A stretch of 64,000 bases of DNA, from assembly GCA_001465935.1 (NCBI GenBank), contig LNKV01000003.1, positions 1,768,862 to 1,832,861 on the forward strand, in the 5' to 3' direction. The stretch comes from Clarireedia homoeocarpa. Its lineage: Eukaryota; Ascomycota; Leotiomycetes; Helotiales; Rutstroemiaceae. The position numbers and the translations under genes are program-made. Below are positions 54,162 to 63,657 of the stretch, piece by piece (position 1 is the first letter of the stretch; every line of letters begins with the position of its first letter). Below the pieces are notes generated by a model. It made no database searches. It was not told the origin of the DNA and saw only the letters and a list, made by a program, of their open reading frames with translations.

Positions 54162-54238
54162 TGGTCCGCCCCACTCTTACTTCAGGCCTATCCGTCAATA
54201 TTGCCCAATAGGGTAGTCCTATTGGTCAATATTGCCTG
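54162..54238 (+). repeat. Left terminal inverted repeat
   Basis: It runs from tggtccgcc to about gcctg. It pairs with 54656-54732 read on the opposite strand, with mismatches mainly in the segment after tggtccgccc. Confidence 0.8.
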
Positions 54239-54655
54239 AACTACAGATGGGATAGTCAGGTACTTAATCGGGTATAGTGGATAAAAGGATATTAATTCTT
54301 CCTTTTATATTATAGTGATATTAGTGTAGTTGCCGGTATATTTGTTAGTATAGTTATGGTTGAAAATCTGTTGTTTTAAAGATATATCATATATTATAAT
54401 AGTTTTTAGCTTATTAAGAATTATCAACTTAGGGCTAGAAAGGAGGTAGTTTGGAGGCTGGGAGGCAAAATGGCTGATAGTGAAGTTAATGAGGACATAC
54501 TAGTTGCTTAGTAACTACTTTTTTGAAGCAGATAGGAACTATAGACGCAGTGGTTAAGGATGTAGTTGAAGCTGTTAACAGGTTTAAGGATATATTTTCG
54601 AATATCTATTTACTTTTTAAGTCTGATCTATTACTTGGCTAGCTTATTTGTATTT

Positions 54656-54732
54656 CGGGTAATATTGACGGATAGGGTAGGCCTATTGGGCAATATTGAC
54701 GGATGGGTCTGAAGTGCGAATAGGGCGGACCA
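54656..54732 (-). repeat. Right terminal inverted repeat
   Basis: This is the inverted copy of the left repeat, ending ggcggacca on the plus strand. Confidence 0.8.
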
Positions 54733-55050
54733 GCAAATTTGTCCAAGAGGTTGATGGAGAGCCACGACAACCAGTAGAGTAGTGACTACACGGGAAATAG
54801 CTGCTGGACATCGATTAGCATAAGCTGACTTAACATAAGTAAGTTAATGCAGATAGTATTACTTGGGCGCTTGTAAGGGAGTAGCAGCATTTTTTACTGT
54901 TTTCTCACGTTTGAGTTGGAAGACATGGTTGGGGTAATGAATTGGTTAATTGCATTGAGGATAGTAAACGGGTAATCACATCAAAACAATTTACATGCTA
55001 ACAGCAAGTACATCTTCTCCACATAACTATCAACATGAAGTTTCTCCTTT
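54733..55050. other. Spacer between the MITE and the RpiB-like gene
   Basis: No coding signal is seen. Part is probably the 3' untranslated end of the RpiB-like gene. Confidence 0.4.
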
Positions 55051-55718
55051 TTAATTCTCCAAATCATAATCATTAATCGCCTTAACCTTCGGGGCCGAGC
55101 TTGACTTCTGCACCTATATTAGCACAGCACTCCCTGTCACCAAAATGCCACCATTCTAAACCCTCAACTCACCGGATCAAAAGTATACCCTAACCACTCC
55201 CTTGTTAGTCTCCTCGCTAACTCTAATCCTATTACCCTTTGGCCCAAACACAGCACCTGCGCATCATTACTCAGAACCGCTCTCTCCACACTAAAACTAT
55301 CATGTGCAGTAACAGCCCTCACACCCGTGACTTTGTTCGCAGAAATCGCCACCCCGAGACCAGTGCCGCAGATCAGTAGCGCGCGGTCAGCTTTGCCGGA
55401 GGCGATCAGCTTGGCAGCGTCGACGGCGAAGTGTGGATATGCGGTTTTATCGTTGGGGGAGTGCGGCCCGACGTCGTGGATGGAGAGGACGCGTGGGTCG
55501 TGGGAGAGGTCGGATGTTAATGCGGCTTTGTAGTCGTAGCCGGCTGAAGGGGGGAAGAGAGGTGTTAGTTAGGTGGTGGATATGGAGGAAATGAAATGAA
55601 ATGAAATGAAACGGGGATGGTGAGGGTGGGAGGGCTTGCCGTCGTCGCCACCAACTACTATTCTTAGACCTTGACCCTCTGAACTATGGTCATCTGAAGA
55701 TGTGGAAGAAGAAGGCAT
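55051..55718 (-). CDS. RpiB/LacA/LacB-family sugar-phosphate isomerase
   Basis: Three exons on the minus strand, 55718-55640, 55543-55173 and 55113-55051, total 513 nt and encode 170 residues. The core LRIVVGGDDAGYDYK opens the fold, and the catalytic region ALLICGTGLGVAISANKV carries Cys85 as in RpiB (CGTGxG). VRAVTAHDSFSVERAVLSNDAQVLCLG is the conserved second half. Family members interconvert ribose/ribulose 5-phosphate, allose 6-phosphate, galactose 6-phosphate or tetrose phosphates. The first intron begins GCAAGC, so it is a GC-AG intron; no GT donor exists that keeps the frame. The gene is head-to-head with a TIM-like gene, 533 bp between starts, suggesting coregulation in a tetrose- or polyol-phosphate pathway (inference). 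Confidence 0.9.
55588..55612. repeat. Short (GAAAT)n array inside the GC-AG intron
   Basis: Five near-perfect pentamers gaaat/gaaac lie in the middle of the first intron of the RpiB-like gene. This is ordinary simple sequence. Confidence 0.75.
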
Positions 55719-56251
55719 AGTGAGTGAGAGGCGTTAGAGGAAGTGGAGATCACGATCGCTAAAATGCGGGGTAGCGAATAAATCTGGGGTGCAATAAGGG
55801 GATGAAATTGTGATGATTCAAAGACAATAATTGAATCGAAAAAGTTGAAGTGAAGAACAGGACGTTCAACAAGCAAAAAGCAAAAGTAGAATAGGAACAA
55901 CAGGAATTGGCACTTACGCAATTATTATATATAGGTTTCTATTATCCGGATAAGTTACTGGTTTTGTGAATCGAGAACGAGGAGATGGTTACTTCCCCGC
56001 AATGAACTGTCTGTTTGCGCCGGATGACTCGATTAGGAAATCCCGGAAGTCGGCAAGTTTGCAAGTGGGAGGAGAAGTAGGCTGGATCTTGAGACCATTT
56101 ACCAGCAAATCCTAGTTGTCATTTTTTGATATTGTTGCATCAGCAATCCAATTGCATCTTAGAATCCTGGATAATTCGTTTTCCTTTCATCTTCGGTGCT
56201 GCTCCGTCACCTTCGTCGGATCATCTTTATCCGATCTTTCCTAACAGCATC
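55719..56251. promoter_or_regulatory. Shared promoter of the RpiB-like and TIM-like genes
   Basis: This 533-bp interval lies between two divergent start codons. A tatatata-like string (attattatatatagg, about 55921-55935) may serve as a TATA element for the minus-strand gene. No specific operator is recognised. Confidence 0.5.
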
Positions 56252-56998
56252 ATGGCCCAACGACCCCACAAACGTACAGTGGGTGTCTCCCTCAAGATGT
56301 ACTTTGATCTAGAAAAGACATCAAAGTACATCGCGGACTGTGCAGCCTTGGCACCACATGCCCTATCGCGCAACGTGGATATCTTCCTCATCCCGGACTT
56401 TATCTCCCTCACAGCCGCAAGCACCATCCTCCGCTTCGAAGCACCAACTGTCAAACTCGGCGCACAGGATTGCTTTTGGGAAGATAGCGGTGCCTATACG
56501 GGGGAGGTATCGCCTGCTGTGCTGAAACAGATTGGGTGTTCGCTGGTTGAGCTTGGTCATGCGGAGAGGAGGAGATTGTTTGGGGAGACAGATGAGATTG
56601 TGGCAAAGAAGGCACGGGCGGTTTTGAGGAATAGCATGATTCCGCTTGTGTGTATTGGGGAGAAGACGAGGGGGAGTGTTGAGGTGGCGGTGGAGGAATG
56701 TAGAGGGCAGGTGGTTTCGATTTTGGAGGTGCTGAAGAAGGATGAAGAGGTGATTTTTGCTTATGAGCCAGTTTGGGCAATTGGACAAGCAGAACCAGCA
56801 GAGGCCAGTTATGTTGTGGATGTAGTGAAGGGGCTGAGAGGCTTATGTGAAGAAAGACAAGTAAGATTCCTGTATGGAGGGTCGGCTGGACCTGGGACGT
56901 TTGAGAAGATGAGAAATGGAGTTGATGGATTGTTCTTAGGAAGATTTGGACATGATGTGAAGAATTTTCGAGAAGTTATTAGCGAGGTCGCGAGCTGA
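56252..56998 (+). CDS. Triosephosphate-isomerase-family enzyme (probable tetrulose/triose phosphate isomerase)
   Basis: This is an intronless 248-residue frame with the full TIM pattern: Lys15 in GVSLKMYFD, His103 in LGHAERRRLF, Glu172 in AYEPVWAIG and the phosphate-binding LYGGSAGPGTF at 207-217. The usual Asn before the active Lys (NWKM in glycolytic TIM) is replaced: here the string is SLKM. The sequence is diverged from glycolytic enzymes, and core glycolytic TIM genes are normally intron-containing and not next to RpiB. The divergent RpiB-like neighbour suggests a side-pathway isomerase comparable to bacterial EryH, which acts on tetrulose phosphate. The substrate is inference; the catalytic machinery is seen. 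Confidence 0.9.
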   Translation: MAQRPHKRTVGVSLKMYFDLEKTSKYIADCAALAPHALSRNVDIFLIPDFISLTAASTILRFEAPTVKLGAQDCFWEDSGAYTGEVSPAVLKQIGCSLVELGHAERRRLFGETDEIVAKKARAVLRNSMIPLVCIGEKTRGSVEVAVEECRGQVVSILEVLKKDEEVIFAYEPVWAIGQAEPAEASYVVDVVKGLRGLCEERQVRFLYGGSAGPGTFEKMRNGVDGLFLGRFGHDVKNFREVISEVAS

Positions 56999-57810
56999 AC
57001 TTGTAGGAATAGATGTATCAGTGAAGTATTCTGTAATGAATAATATCGATAAAGACATCGTATCTTGTTCATTTACAGTATTTCGCTCGAAGAAATGGTT
57101 TCGGATGCTGCTGACTCACGCTGCTCTCACAACGCTCCAATCACTGAGCCAAGAGTATCAACTATGCGGATAAAAACTAGATCACGATATCCAAACCACA
57201 AACTTTTCATAAGATTACCTATTCCAGTCGGCAGGCCATGAAGTGCCGCATGCACAAGAAAGCTCCATATTTACAAGTTTCTTAATTAAGCAGCCTAGAA
57301 TCTGCCCATATCGAGGTCACATCTAATGCACTCAAAAGCGAGGCTTTCTTGCGTGATCCCATAGGAACTGTAATTGTGCGAGCGCATCAGCTATATCCTG
57401 TGTAGATATGAAGAGAAAGACTGTCAGCCCTGCATAGAATATTATAATGCGATAGCTCGATTGTTGAATAGCCAGGAGCAATAAGTAATGAAATGGCACG
57501 AACGATGAAAACGGCGAGCTAGTAATACACTTCCATGCTGTAGCAAATCAAAAATAGTAGTACTATTTTCAGGTATCGGCAATGCTACTCTACTATGTTA
57601 TGCTCCCTCTTAAATTTTATACATGACATGTTGAAGCATTCCATCTAATCTATAGTCTCCATCTATTAAAATATCTCATAGCGGAGTCCAAATGTATGTT
57701 GTACAACTCGCCAAAGACAATGAACTCCTCAAGAACACCTAACCAACTCCAGTCCCGCCCTCCAAGTCCAAATCCCAGCCACTATGCCATACATTTCGGG
57801 ATTACCATAT
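56999..57810. other. Convergent intergenic region
   Basis: The region lies between the TIM-like gene (plus) and the alpha/beta hydrolase gene (minus). No coding signal is seen. Confidence 0.45.
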
Positions 57811-59346
57811 CTAATTCTTCCCATTCCCCAAAAGCTTCTTCTCCTTCTCAATATCCTTCAATGTTGACCTCATCTCCTTTCTCATAACCTCATTAAATTG
57901 TTCCCACCCTTCTAAATAGAGATGATGTCCGGCCTTCTGAATTATCACCACTTCCGCTCTCCCATTCTCCAACTCCTTCTCCTCTTTACTCGCACTCCTC
58001 AGCACCTTCTCCTTCTCCTCCTTACACGCTTGAACAGCTGCATGTCCACCCGCAATATCCATCCAATCGTGCTCACCATACATGAACAAGATCGGATAAC
58101 CGTGTTCTTTTTGCGGCAGCTGAGTGGAAGGAATAGGCTGTCGCCCGACATTATGAATACGTCGGATTAAAGGTGAGCGTGCAAATGCGCCCGGCGCGAG
58201 AATGTATGGGAGTGCGTACTCGCCGCTTCCACGCTGGCGGAAGAGAGAGTATGCGTATATGTGTAGGGCTTGGCTCTCGTCAGTCTGCAGATGAGAGAAG
58301 CGGCGTGATGTCCATCCAGAGACAAGTCGCGGCCCGAGTGGGCCGGCCCAGCGGACCAGAGAGAAGGGGGAGACGTTTGCGTCCCAAAGGTAGGTGAGCC
58401 AGCCTGGCAAGGGACGTCTTGGCGCATCAGTTTTGGAGTTTTCGGCGCGTTTCCCGTTGCGGTTCATAAAGTTGTTTTTGTCGCCGCTGTTGGGGTTATT
58501 TACTATGTCGGCTTCGGCGTCTTGGGTGACTTCATTGGCGAGGGTGGATTCGCTGGGTTCGGGCATCGCGGCTTGCGTTGCGTAAGGGTCTTCAGGAATG
58601 CCGACTGGTGAGGCGAGTATAAGTTTATTGAGATGACCGGGATACTTCAGTGCGTAGGCAGTTGCCATGTATCCACCCATACTGTGCCCCAGGAGTGTAA
58701 ATTTATCTATCTTTTTCAAAATCCGCCATTCTTCGAGAGCATCGATAAACCAGTTTTCTGCCTCGGATATCTTGCCCGCTTGGTCTTTGGCGTTGATTTT
58801 GAATGGTGGTCTGGTACTTCGTCCCATGCCAAGCATATCCAAAGCATAGACTTTCCAGCCTGGTACTTGACTTAATCCTTCGAAATTCTTGTAGAAGAAT
58901 CCGAGACCTGCTCCGTAACCGTGCAGCATAACCAGATTCTCTTTGACCTCCTCTCCGACCCGTTCTACCGAGAACTCATTCAACGCTCTATTCTTGCCGC
59001 TCAATTGTATCAAATTCGAGTGCCATTTTCGTGGGCCGTGTGGGTCGTTTATAGAGTTGGTTCGAACAGGTGTCGACAGTGCTGATGGGTCGTTGACGGA
59101 GACACTGGAGGTGCCCGCAGATACTGGCGCAGAACCAGTTTGCGTATGCGTCGGAGGTTTTTGTAGATATGGGATGAAGGAAAGAACATTGTGTTCTGCG
59201 ATTGCCGGTGAAACGCTTGCCCACCATTGGCTGAAAGCTGGTTTGTATCCCAATGGAAAACGACCAGGCGCTGGAGCAATGCCTTTGGGTGCTTGTCGCT
59301 GAGATGCCAGTACTGGCTGTTGGCCTTGAGAGTCCGAGGCAGACAT
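57811..59346 (-). CDS. Alpha/beta hydrolase of the ABHD4/5-Cld1 family (phospholipid/cardiolipin acyl hydrolase)
   Basis: This is an intronless 511-residue frame from the first in-frame ATG. Motifs are the oxyanion LVMLHGYGAGLGFF, an aspartate strand VYALDMLGMGRSTRPP, the nucleophile elbow LLGHSMGGYMATAYA, then LILASPVGIPEDP, an acid in MYGEHDWMD and the catalytic His in IQKAGHHLYLEGWEQF. The HHLYLE end is characteristic of the CGI-58/ABHD5 and yeast Cld1/Ict1/Ecm18 group. Cld1 removes acyl chains from cardiolipin inside mitochondria; Ict1 acylates lysophosphatidic acid. A low-complexity insertion with DAEADIVNNPNSGDKNNF-like sequence interrupts the cap region. The open frame continues 58 codons upstream of the ATG with a presequence-like composition (see findings), so the real start may lie farther out. 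Confidence 0.87.
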   Translation of the reverse strand: MSASDSQGQQPVLASQRQAPKGIAPAPGRFPLGYKPAFSQWWASVSPAIAEHNVLSFIPYLQKPPTHTQTGSAPVSAGTSSVSVNDPSALSTPVRTNSINDPHGPRKWHSNLIQLSGKNRALNEFSVERVGEEVKENLVMLHGYGAGLGFFYKNFEGLSQVPGWKVYALDMLGMGRSTRPPFKINAKDQAGKISEAENWFIDALEEWRILKKIDKFTLLGHSMGGYMATAYALKYPGHLNKLILASPVGIPEDPYATQAAMPEPSESTLANEVTQDAEADIVNNPNSGDKNNFMNRNGKRAENSKTDAPRRPLPGWLTYLWDANVSPFSLVRWAGPLGPRLVSGWTSRRFSHLQTDESQALHIYAYSLFRQRGSGEYALPYILAPGAFARSPLIRRIHNVGRQPIPSTQLPQKEHGYPILFMYGEHDWMDIAGGHAAVQACKEEKEKVLRSASKEEKELENGRAEVVIIQKAGHHLYLEGWEQFNEVMRKEMRSTLKDIEKEKKLLGNGKN

Positions 59347-60451
59347 CGTGGAGTATTTTGCGAGGTTCGAGAATCGTTTGAGATATGGAAGTGCAGACTT
59401 CCGTCCACCAATTGTGCCTGTTGGTCCTGATCGCAATAGGATCGCCGACAGAGTAGGTGTTGAATACAATTTGAAGAGACGAGTTGGGAGGCAAACAGAT
59501 TTGCCTCTCAACCACAAGTATTTAAAGAAGGTAAGATCTTACAATGCGCAGTTGTTTTGTTGGTTCGACGGAGTTAAGGACAGGATATATTGTACAGCCG
59601 GGACGGAGATGCGCCACCTTCAATATTGACGTCGGCCGAATATTGTCGCAGATGTAAACGGAGTCTAACGTGTTTATAAGGATAATAAGAAGATTCACAA
59701 GGCCTTGTGGCGGAAAGTAGCAGAGACTGTGTTATATAGCTTTTTCAAGCCAATGAATATTTCATATGAAGTACAACATTTCTTGCAGAGAAGGAAGGAT
59801 TTCATACACGTTCGTCATCGACTCGAGAATGCGAATACGGACGCGAGGCGCCGTGTCACCCTAAACGTGCAGTCGGGAATCGGTGCAACCAGAAATTCCG
59901 CAGACGAGACATGAGAAAAGAGCCAATTGAAGGTCACCCATGGGACACATTGGACACTGGGGCTTTTGGATAAAACAATGCACTTACTCCTTTTCGCATT
60001 CTTGTCGCATTCACTCGTCATCAGATGCAGCAGCCTGACCATCTGGTGGGAGCGCAAGCGTTGTGCCTGTTCTCCGACTGAGTTCTACAGTAGTCGTGGT
60101 GGAGCTCGTGGGAGGAGACGGTGTCCGGAGCTATTGGGCGTTCTTGCGGGCCTTCTAGAACATGTAAAAAGCAAGATCAACCTCATATCATATCGGTGAA
60201 CAGAATATGTTTTTCTGCATTGCACAGCCATACTCCTCTATCAAACCAGGAAAAATATCAGATCATACGGCTCAAAGCTGGCAGCGCAACAATCAGAAGT
60301 ATTTGTGACTCTAGGAAGCTGCGGTTCTACCTCTCTCAACTTTGCGCATGCGCGGTCGTCCTGCAGCACCCGGAAAAACCAGAGTGATCCTCAACCACAG
60401 CATGATGATAACGCCATAGCCGCCGCGGACCTTTGAAATTTATTCCTCACG
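59347..60451. other. Divergent region between the hydrolase and SPO7
   Basis: This contains the non-AUG-open leader of the hydrolase (59347-59541, minus) and no other recognisable coding sequence. Both promoters should lie here. Confidence 0.45.
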
Positions 60452-61852
60452 ATGTCAAACAAGATTGACCAATTCGTGAAAGGCGCTCCGCCGCCGGGAA
60501 GCCACATATCGACCATCCCAACAACAGGTGTCATACCGACGATTGAAGCCTCCGTCTACGACCCATTAGCATCTCTTCCCTCCTCCCCGCCACAAATATA
60601 CCTCAATCTCCTCATCCTCGAAGCTTCACTCCGCGCGCAGTGGCTGCAGCTACGTACGCGACGTCGACAGCACACATTTTTCCTAAGTCTACTGGGTCTG
60701 TGGAATATCTATTTCGGCTATGCGCTATTTCTTGCGCCTCGAGAAGACGGCAGTGGTGTGGGAGGCTCGGTATACTGGGTTGTGGAAATGATAGATAAGG
60801 TTTGCTTTATGGGCGGCATAGTGACAGCTCTGCTAGTTTGGGGTACTGGGCAATGGGAACGAGGAATTCGATGGCCGCGACGATTTGTTGGGATTACGAA
60901 TAGAGGGCTTCGGGGATTCAATTGCAAGTTGGTGGTGATTAGACAATCATGGTGGAAGGAAGTGTTTTCTACCTTATCATTCGTGTTTTCTTATGGTCTG
61001 TTTTTTGGCAGTAGCGGGAGCTCATATCGATTTGTGGACCAAGCATTATTGAAGGAGTCGGAAAAGGCGGCGAAGGGCGGCGCCCATCATGCGCTTCCAA
61101 ACATACATGACGATGATAGAGCCAGCGGGTATATGGAAGACTTGTCACCAGGCGGAGACTATGTGAAGCTTCTACTACTTCCAAAACCTTTCTCTCCCAA
61201 TTTCAGGGAGAATTGGGATATATATCGTATGGAGTATTGGGAGAAAGAGAACGAGCGAAGGAGAATACTAAGACAGAAACTCAAGGAACGAGAGCGCGCA
61301 CTCGCAAAACAGCAAGGCGGATGGTTATGGTGGACAGGATATCGTGGATGGAGGAGAAACAATGCTACAGATGTCGAGAAGATACATCACCGACCCCATC
61401 GACAAAGCTCATCCGAGAAGCGTCCCCGAAGCGCAAGCGTACGCTCTCGCTCTCGCAACTCCTCTCGAAGCGCTACACCGACCGCCGAATCAGAGCTCGA
61501 CCGTCCGACTGCCGGTCCCACCCGCAAAGGAAGTAGTGCATCCACGGCCTCAGAACGCAGAAAAAAGAAGACCCTGTCTGGATCCACTAGACAGAAGCTT
61601 TCCCCACCAAGTTCCATGTCCCGTTCCTCAACTCCGGATGTGCCTTCGCCATTGGTGAGGGAGAATAGTTTTACGAGTACGTCGAATTCGGATAGTGAAC
61701 GACCTGTTACTCCTATGATGGGTGATGGAGATTCGGTTAATGGGAGATCTTTGAGGTCATCTGTCAAGGGGAAGTCGGGCTCAGGCTCTGGTTCTTTAAG
61801 GGGAAAGAGAATTGATGCGCTGGTTCAGAGTGGTGATGGTGATGGTAGATAG
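60452..61852 (+). CDS. SPO7: Nem1-Spo7 phosphatase regulatory subunit Spo7
   Basis: This is an intronless 466-residue frame. The conserved opening SSPPQIYLNLLILEASLRAQ contains the LLI segment used to bind Nem1. Two membrane helices follow (FFLSLLGLWNIYFGYALFLA and VCFMGGIVTALLVWG), then the Spo7 soluble block FVGITNRGLRGFNCKLVVI and SPNFRENWDIYRMEYWEKEN. Spo7 with Nem1 dephosphorylates the lipin Pah1 at the nuclear envelope and ER, controlling phospholipid versus triacylglycerol synthesis. The C-terminal 170 residues are Ser/Arg-rich, disordered and longer than in yeast, as is usual in filamentous fungi. Confidence 0.93.
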   Translation: MSNKIDQFVKGAPPPGSHISTIPTTGVIPTIEASVYDPLASLPSSPPQIYLNLLILEASLRAQWLQLRTRRRQHTFFLSLLGLWNIYFGYALFLAPREDGSGVGGSVYWVVEMIDKVCFMGGIVTALLVWGTGQWERGIRWPRRFVGITNRGLRGFNCKLVVIRQSWWKEVFSTLSFVFSYGLFFGSSGSSYRFVDQALLKESEKAAKGGAHHALPNIHDDDRASGYMEDLSPGGDYVKLLLLPKPFSPNFRENWDIYRMEYWEKENERRRILRQKLKERERALAKQQGGWLWWTGYRGWRRNNATDVEKIHHRPHRQSSSEKRPRSASVRSRSRNSSRSATPTAESELDRPTAGPTRKGSSASTASERRKKKTLSGSTRQKLSPPSSMSRSSTPDVPSPLVRENSFTSTSNSDSERPVTPMMGDGDSVNGRSLRSSVKGKSGSGSGSLRGKRIDALVQSGDGDGR

Positions 61853-62395
61853 ACACCTAGTAGTACTTAATGTTATTGAATGGCTCCTCTCCTGTCGTCT
61901 TGCTTTGTCGTGGTGCAGTTGTGCCTGGGGGTGTGTTGGGTGTGAGATGAGCTCTCCGTTTAAAGATTCATTGATGGAAAATGGCAAGTGCATTTACGGG
62001 GCTGCAAAACATGCAAGTATGCAGGTTAGCTGGTTATAATAAACCTACAATGAGGATATTGACAAGAGAGTGAAAGTATCTTCTCTAGCTCTAGGTATCC
62101 CATTATCAAGCAGATGTCCTCTTGTTAAGTCTTTTCAATTCGCTCGCCAGATGGAACAACTGAGAGCGATATTTAGGTATGAATCCATTTGATTTGCCTG
62201 GGTATCTTTTGTCAATCATGGTAAAATTCCTCATGATAACAACACAATTTCCGTGTGCCTTTCACCTGTAGGAAGGTCGCATATATCTACTCCGCTTAAC
62301 GCCAAACTCAATCCAACCATCCACCCATCCCTATATCCAATATCAACCACTTCCTGGAGTATTTAAATGAAGCTCGAAGAAGACAACAAACAGAT
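61853..62395. other. Convergent intergenic region
   Basis: The region holds the 3' ends of SPO7 and the AT-hook gene. Nothing recognisable is seen. Confidence 0.4.
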
Positions 62396-63657
62396 TCACC
62401 GGCTAAGACGTTTCGCGCTACTGACCCTTTCAATATCCTGCAGCTTTCCTGATGGGACACGCAATTTGATAATGCCAGACCTATTCCCAGACGGTCTCCT
62501 TCCTCCGTTATTTTTGCTTCCACGCGGTCGGCCAACGGGTCTTCGAGTCGGTTGCCAAGTCTCATCCTCATCCTTATCAGCAACCTCATATTGCAACTCA
62601 AAGACCTCATCATCCGCATCGCAAACCATGCCCATCTCAGCAACAAGATAGTCCCACAGCCCCATATCATGGCCTTGGTCCGACACGAACGAAATTCCAA
62701 GCCGCGCATACCTTCGCATCCCCTCCACTATCTCAGCAATGACTAGATACGGTGGTATGTCGTCAGCACCGACTATCCTCAGGCCATTGGGGGTTTGTAT
62801 CTCAATCGCCGAGTGTTCCTCCTGTACTCGAAAACTCTCGAGAAACGCAATCGCCTTCTCGATCTCGGGCTTCGTTATTGATAATAAGCAAGATAGTGCG
62901 GGCAACTTCGCGATCACTTCTTCCTCGAAGATTATTTGTCTTTCGATATCCAACATATCACGTTGCATCCTAATGCGAATAATGCGACTAATTGCTGTCT
63001 CCAGAAGCTCTTCCTCTGTCTTCTTTCTGTTGTATTCGCGATTGTAGATGTGCACGAAGTTGGCGATTTGCGTGTCAGTGAGCATGAAGAAAGAGACCGC
63101 TGTCATGAAAGTCATATGACGGGTCATTTCTTGGAGAAGAATCATCTTTGCGCAGTCGGAGAGGTTGTCGTAACTTGGGGGTCCTATGACGCCCTAGATT
63201 ACAGTGATCCTTAGTTTTGAGAGTGCTAGATAGCAGGAAAGCTTTCACTCACAAGAGGCACCCAACGAGTCTTTGGTTGTTCGGTGTCTGAATCGTACAT
63301 GTATGTTAAGTTTATATTATGTTTGGGCGTGTAGTCCAAGTCAAAGATGTCAACTTCAGGTTCCGCTTGGGATGTAAGGCTCTCGTCACCTATATAATCG
63401 GAGCGCCCGCTAAGTTGCTCACTGGCTTCTGAGCAAAAACTTCCACTGCTGGGTGTAAAACAAGCAGGCTGAGATGCGACCGTAACAGGAGTGGTTGGAG
63501 CAGTTGTAGCTGGTGTTGCAGATCGAGAAGCAGAAGACGAGGTATGAGCAACCGCAGAATTGAATTGATGAATGACCTGCGATTCTGCCTGAACTTCAGG
63601 ATCTGAGTAGCGCGCAGGTAAGCGTCGAATTTGTGGAGGCAAAGAAGCTGGGCACAT
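62396..63657 (-). CDS. Hypothetical protein with C-terminal AT-hook
   Basis: Two exons on the minus strand, 63657-63253 and 63193-62396, join in exact frame to 400 residues. The first exon is Ser/Thr/Ala-rich and disordered up to IFDLDYTPKHNINLTYMYDSD. The second encodes a mainly helical region (LQEMTRHMTFMTAVSFFML, HIYNREYNRKKTEEELLET, RMQRDMLDIERQIIFEEEV), then an acidic stretch and the AT-hook TRRPVGRPRGSKNNGGRR at about 360-378. AT-hooks bind the minor groove of AT-rich DNA, so a nuclear role is plausible. No named family is recognised. The intron has a GTGAGT donor and a CACTGTAATCTAG end. Confidence 0.72.

Larger units (their letters stand above)
54162..54732. mobile_element. MITE-like non-autonomous DNA transposon (571 bp)
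   Basis: The left end begins tggtccgcc and the right end closes ggcggacca. About 75 bp from each end are inverted copies of each other with some mismatches, including the shared string atccgtcaatattgcccaat. The interior is AT-rich, with no open frame that could encode a transposase. Within each terminal repeat the motif gtcaatattg is itself present twice. I cannot define a clear target-site duplication: the flanks are gaca on the left and gcaa on the right. The AT-rich interior could reflect RIP-type mutation or just the element's nature. It lies between the bZIP gene and the RpiB-like gene. Confidence 0.8.

Noticed and set aside
54239..54655. Transposase gene inside the inverted-repeat element
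   Set aside because: The interior is AT-rich with stops in every frame; the element is non-autonomous.
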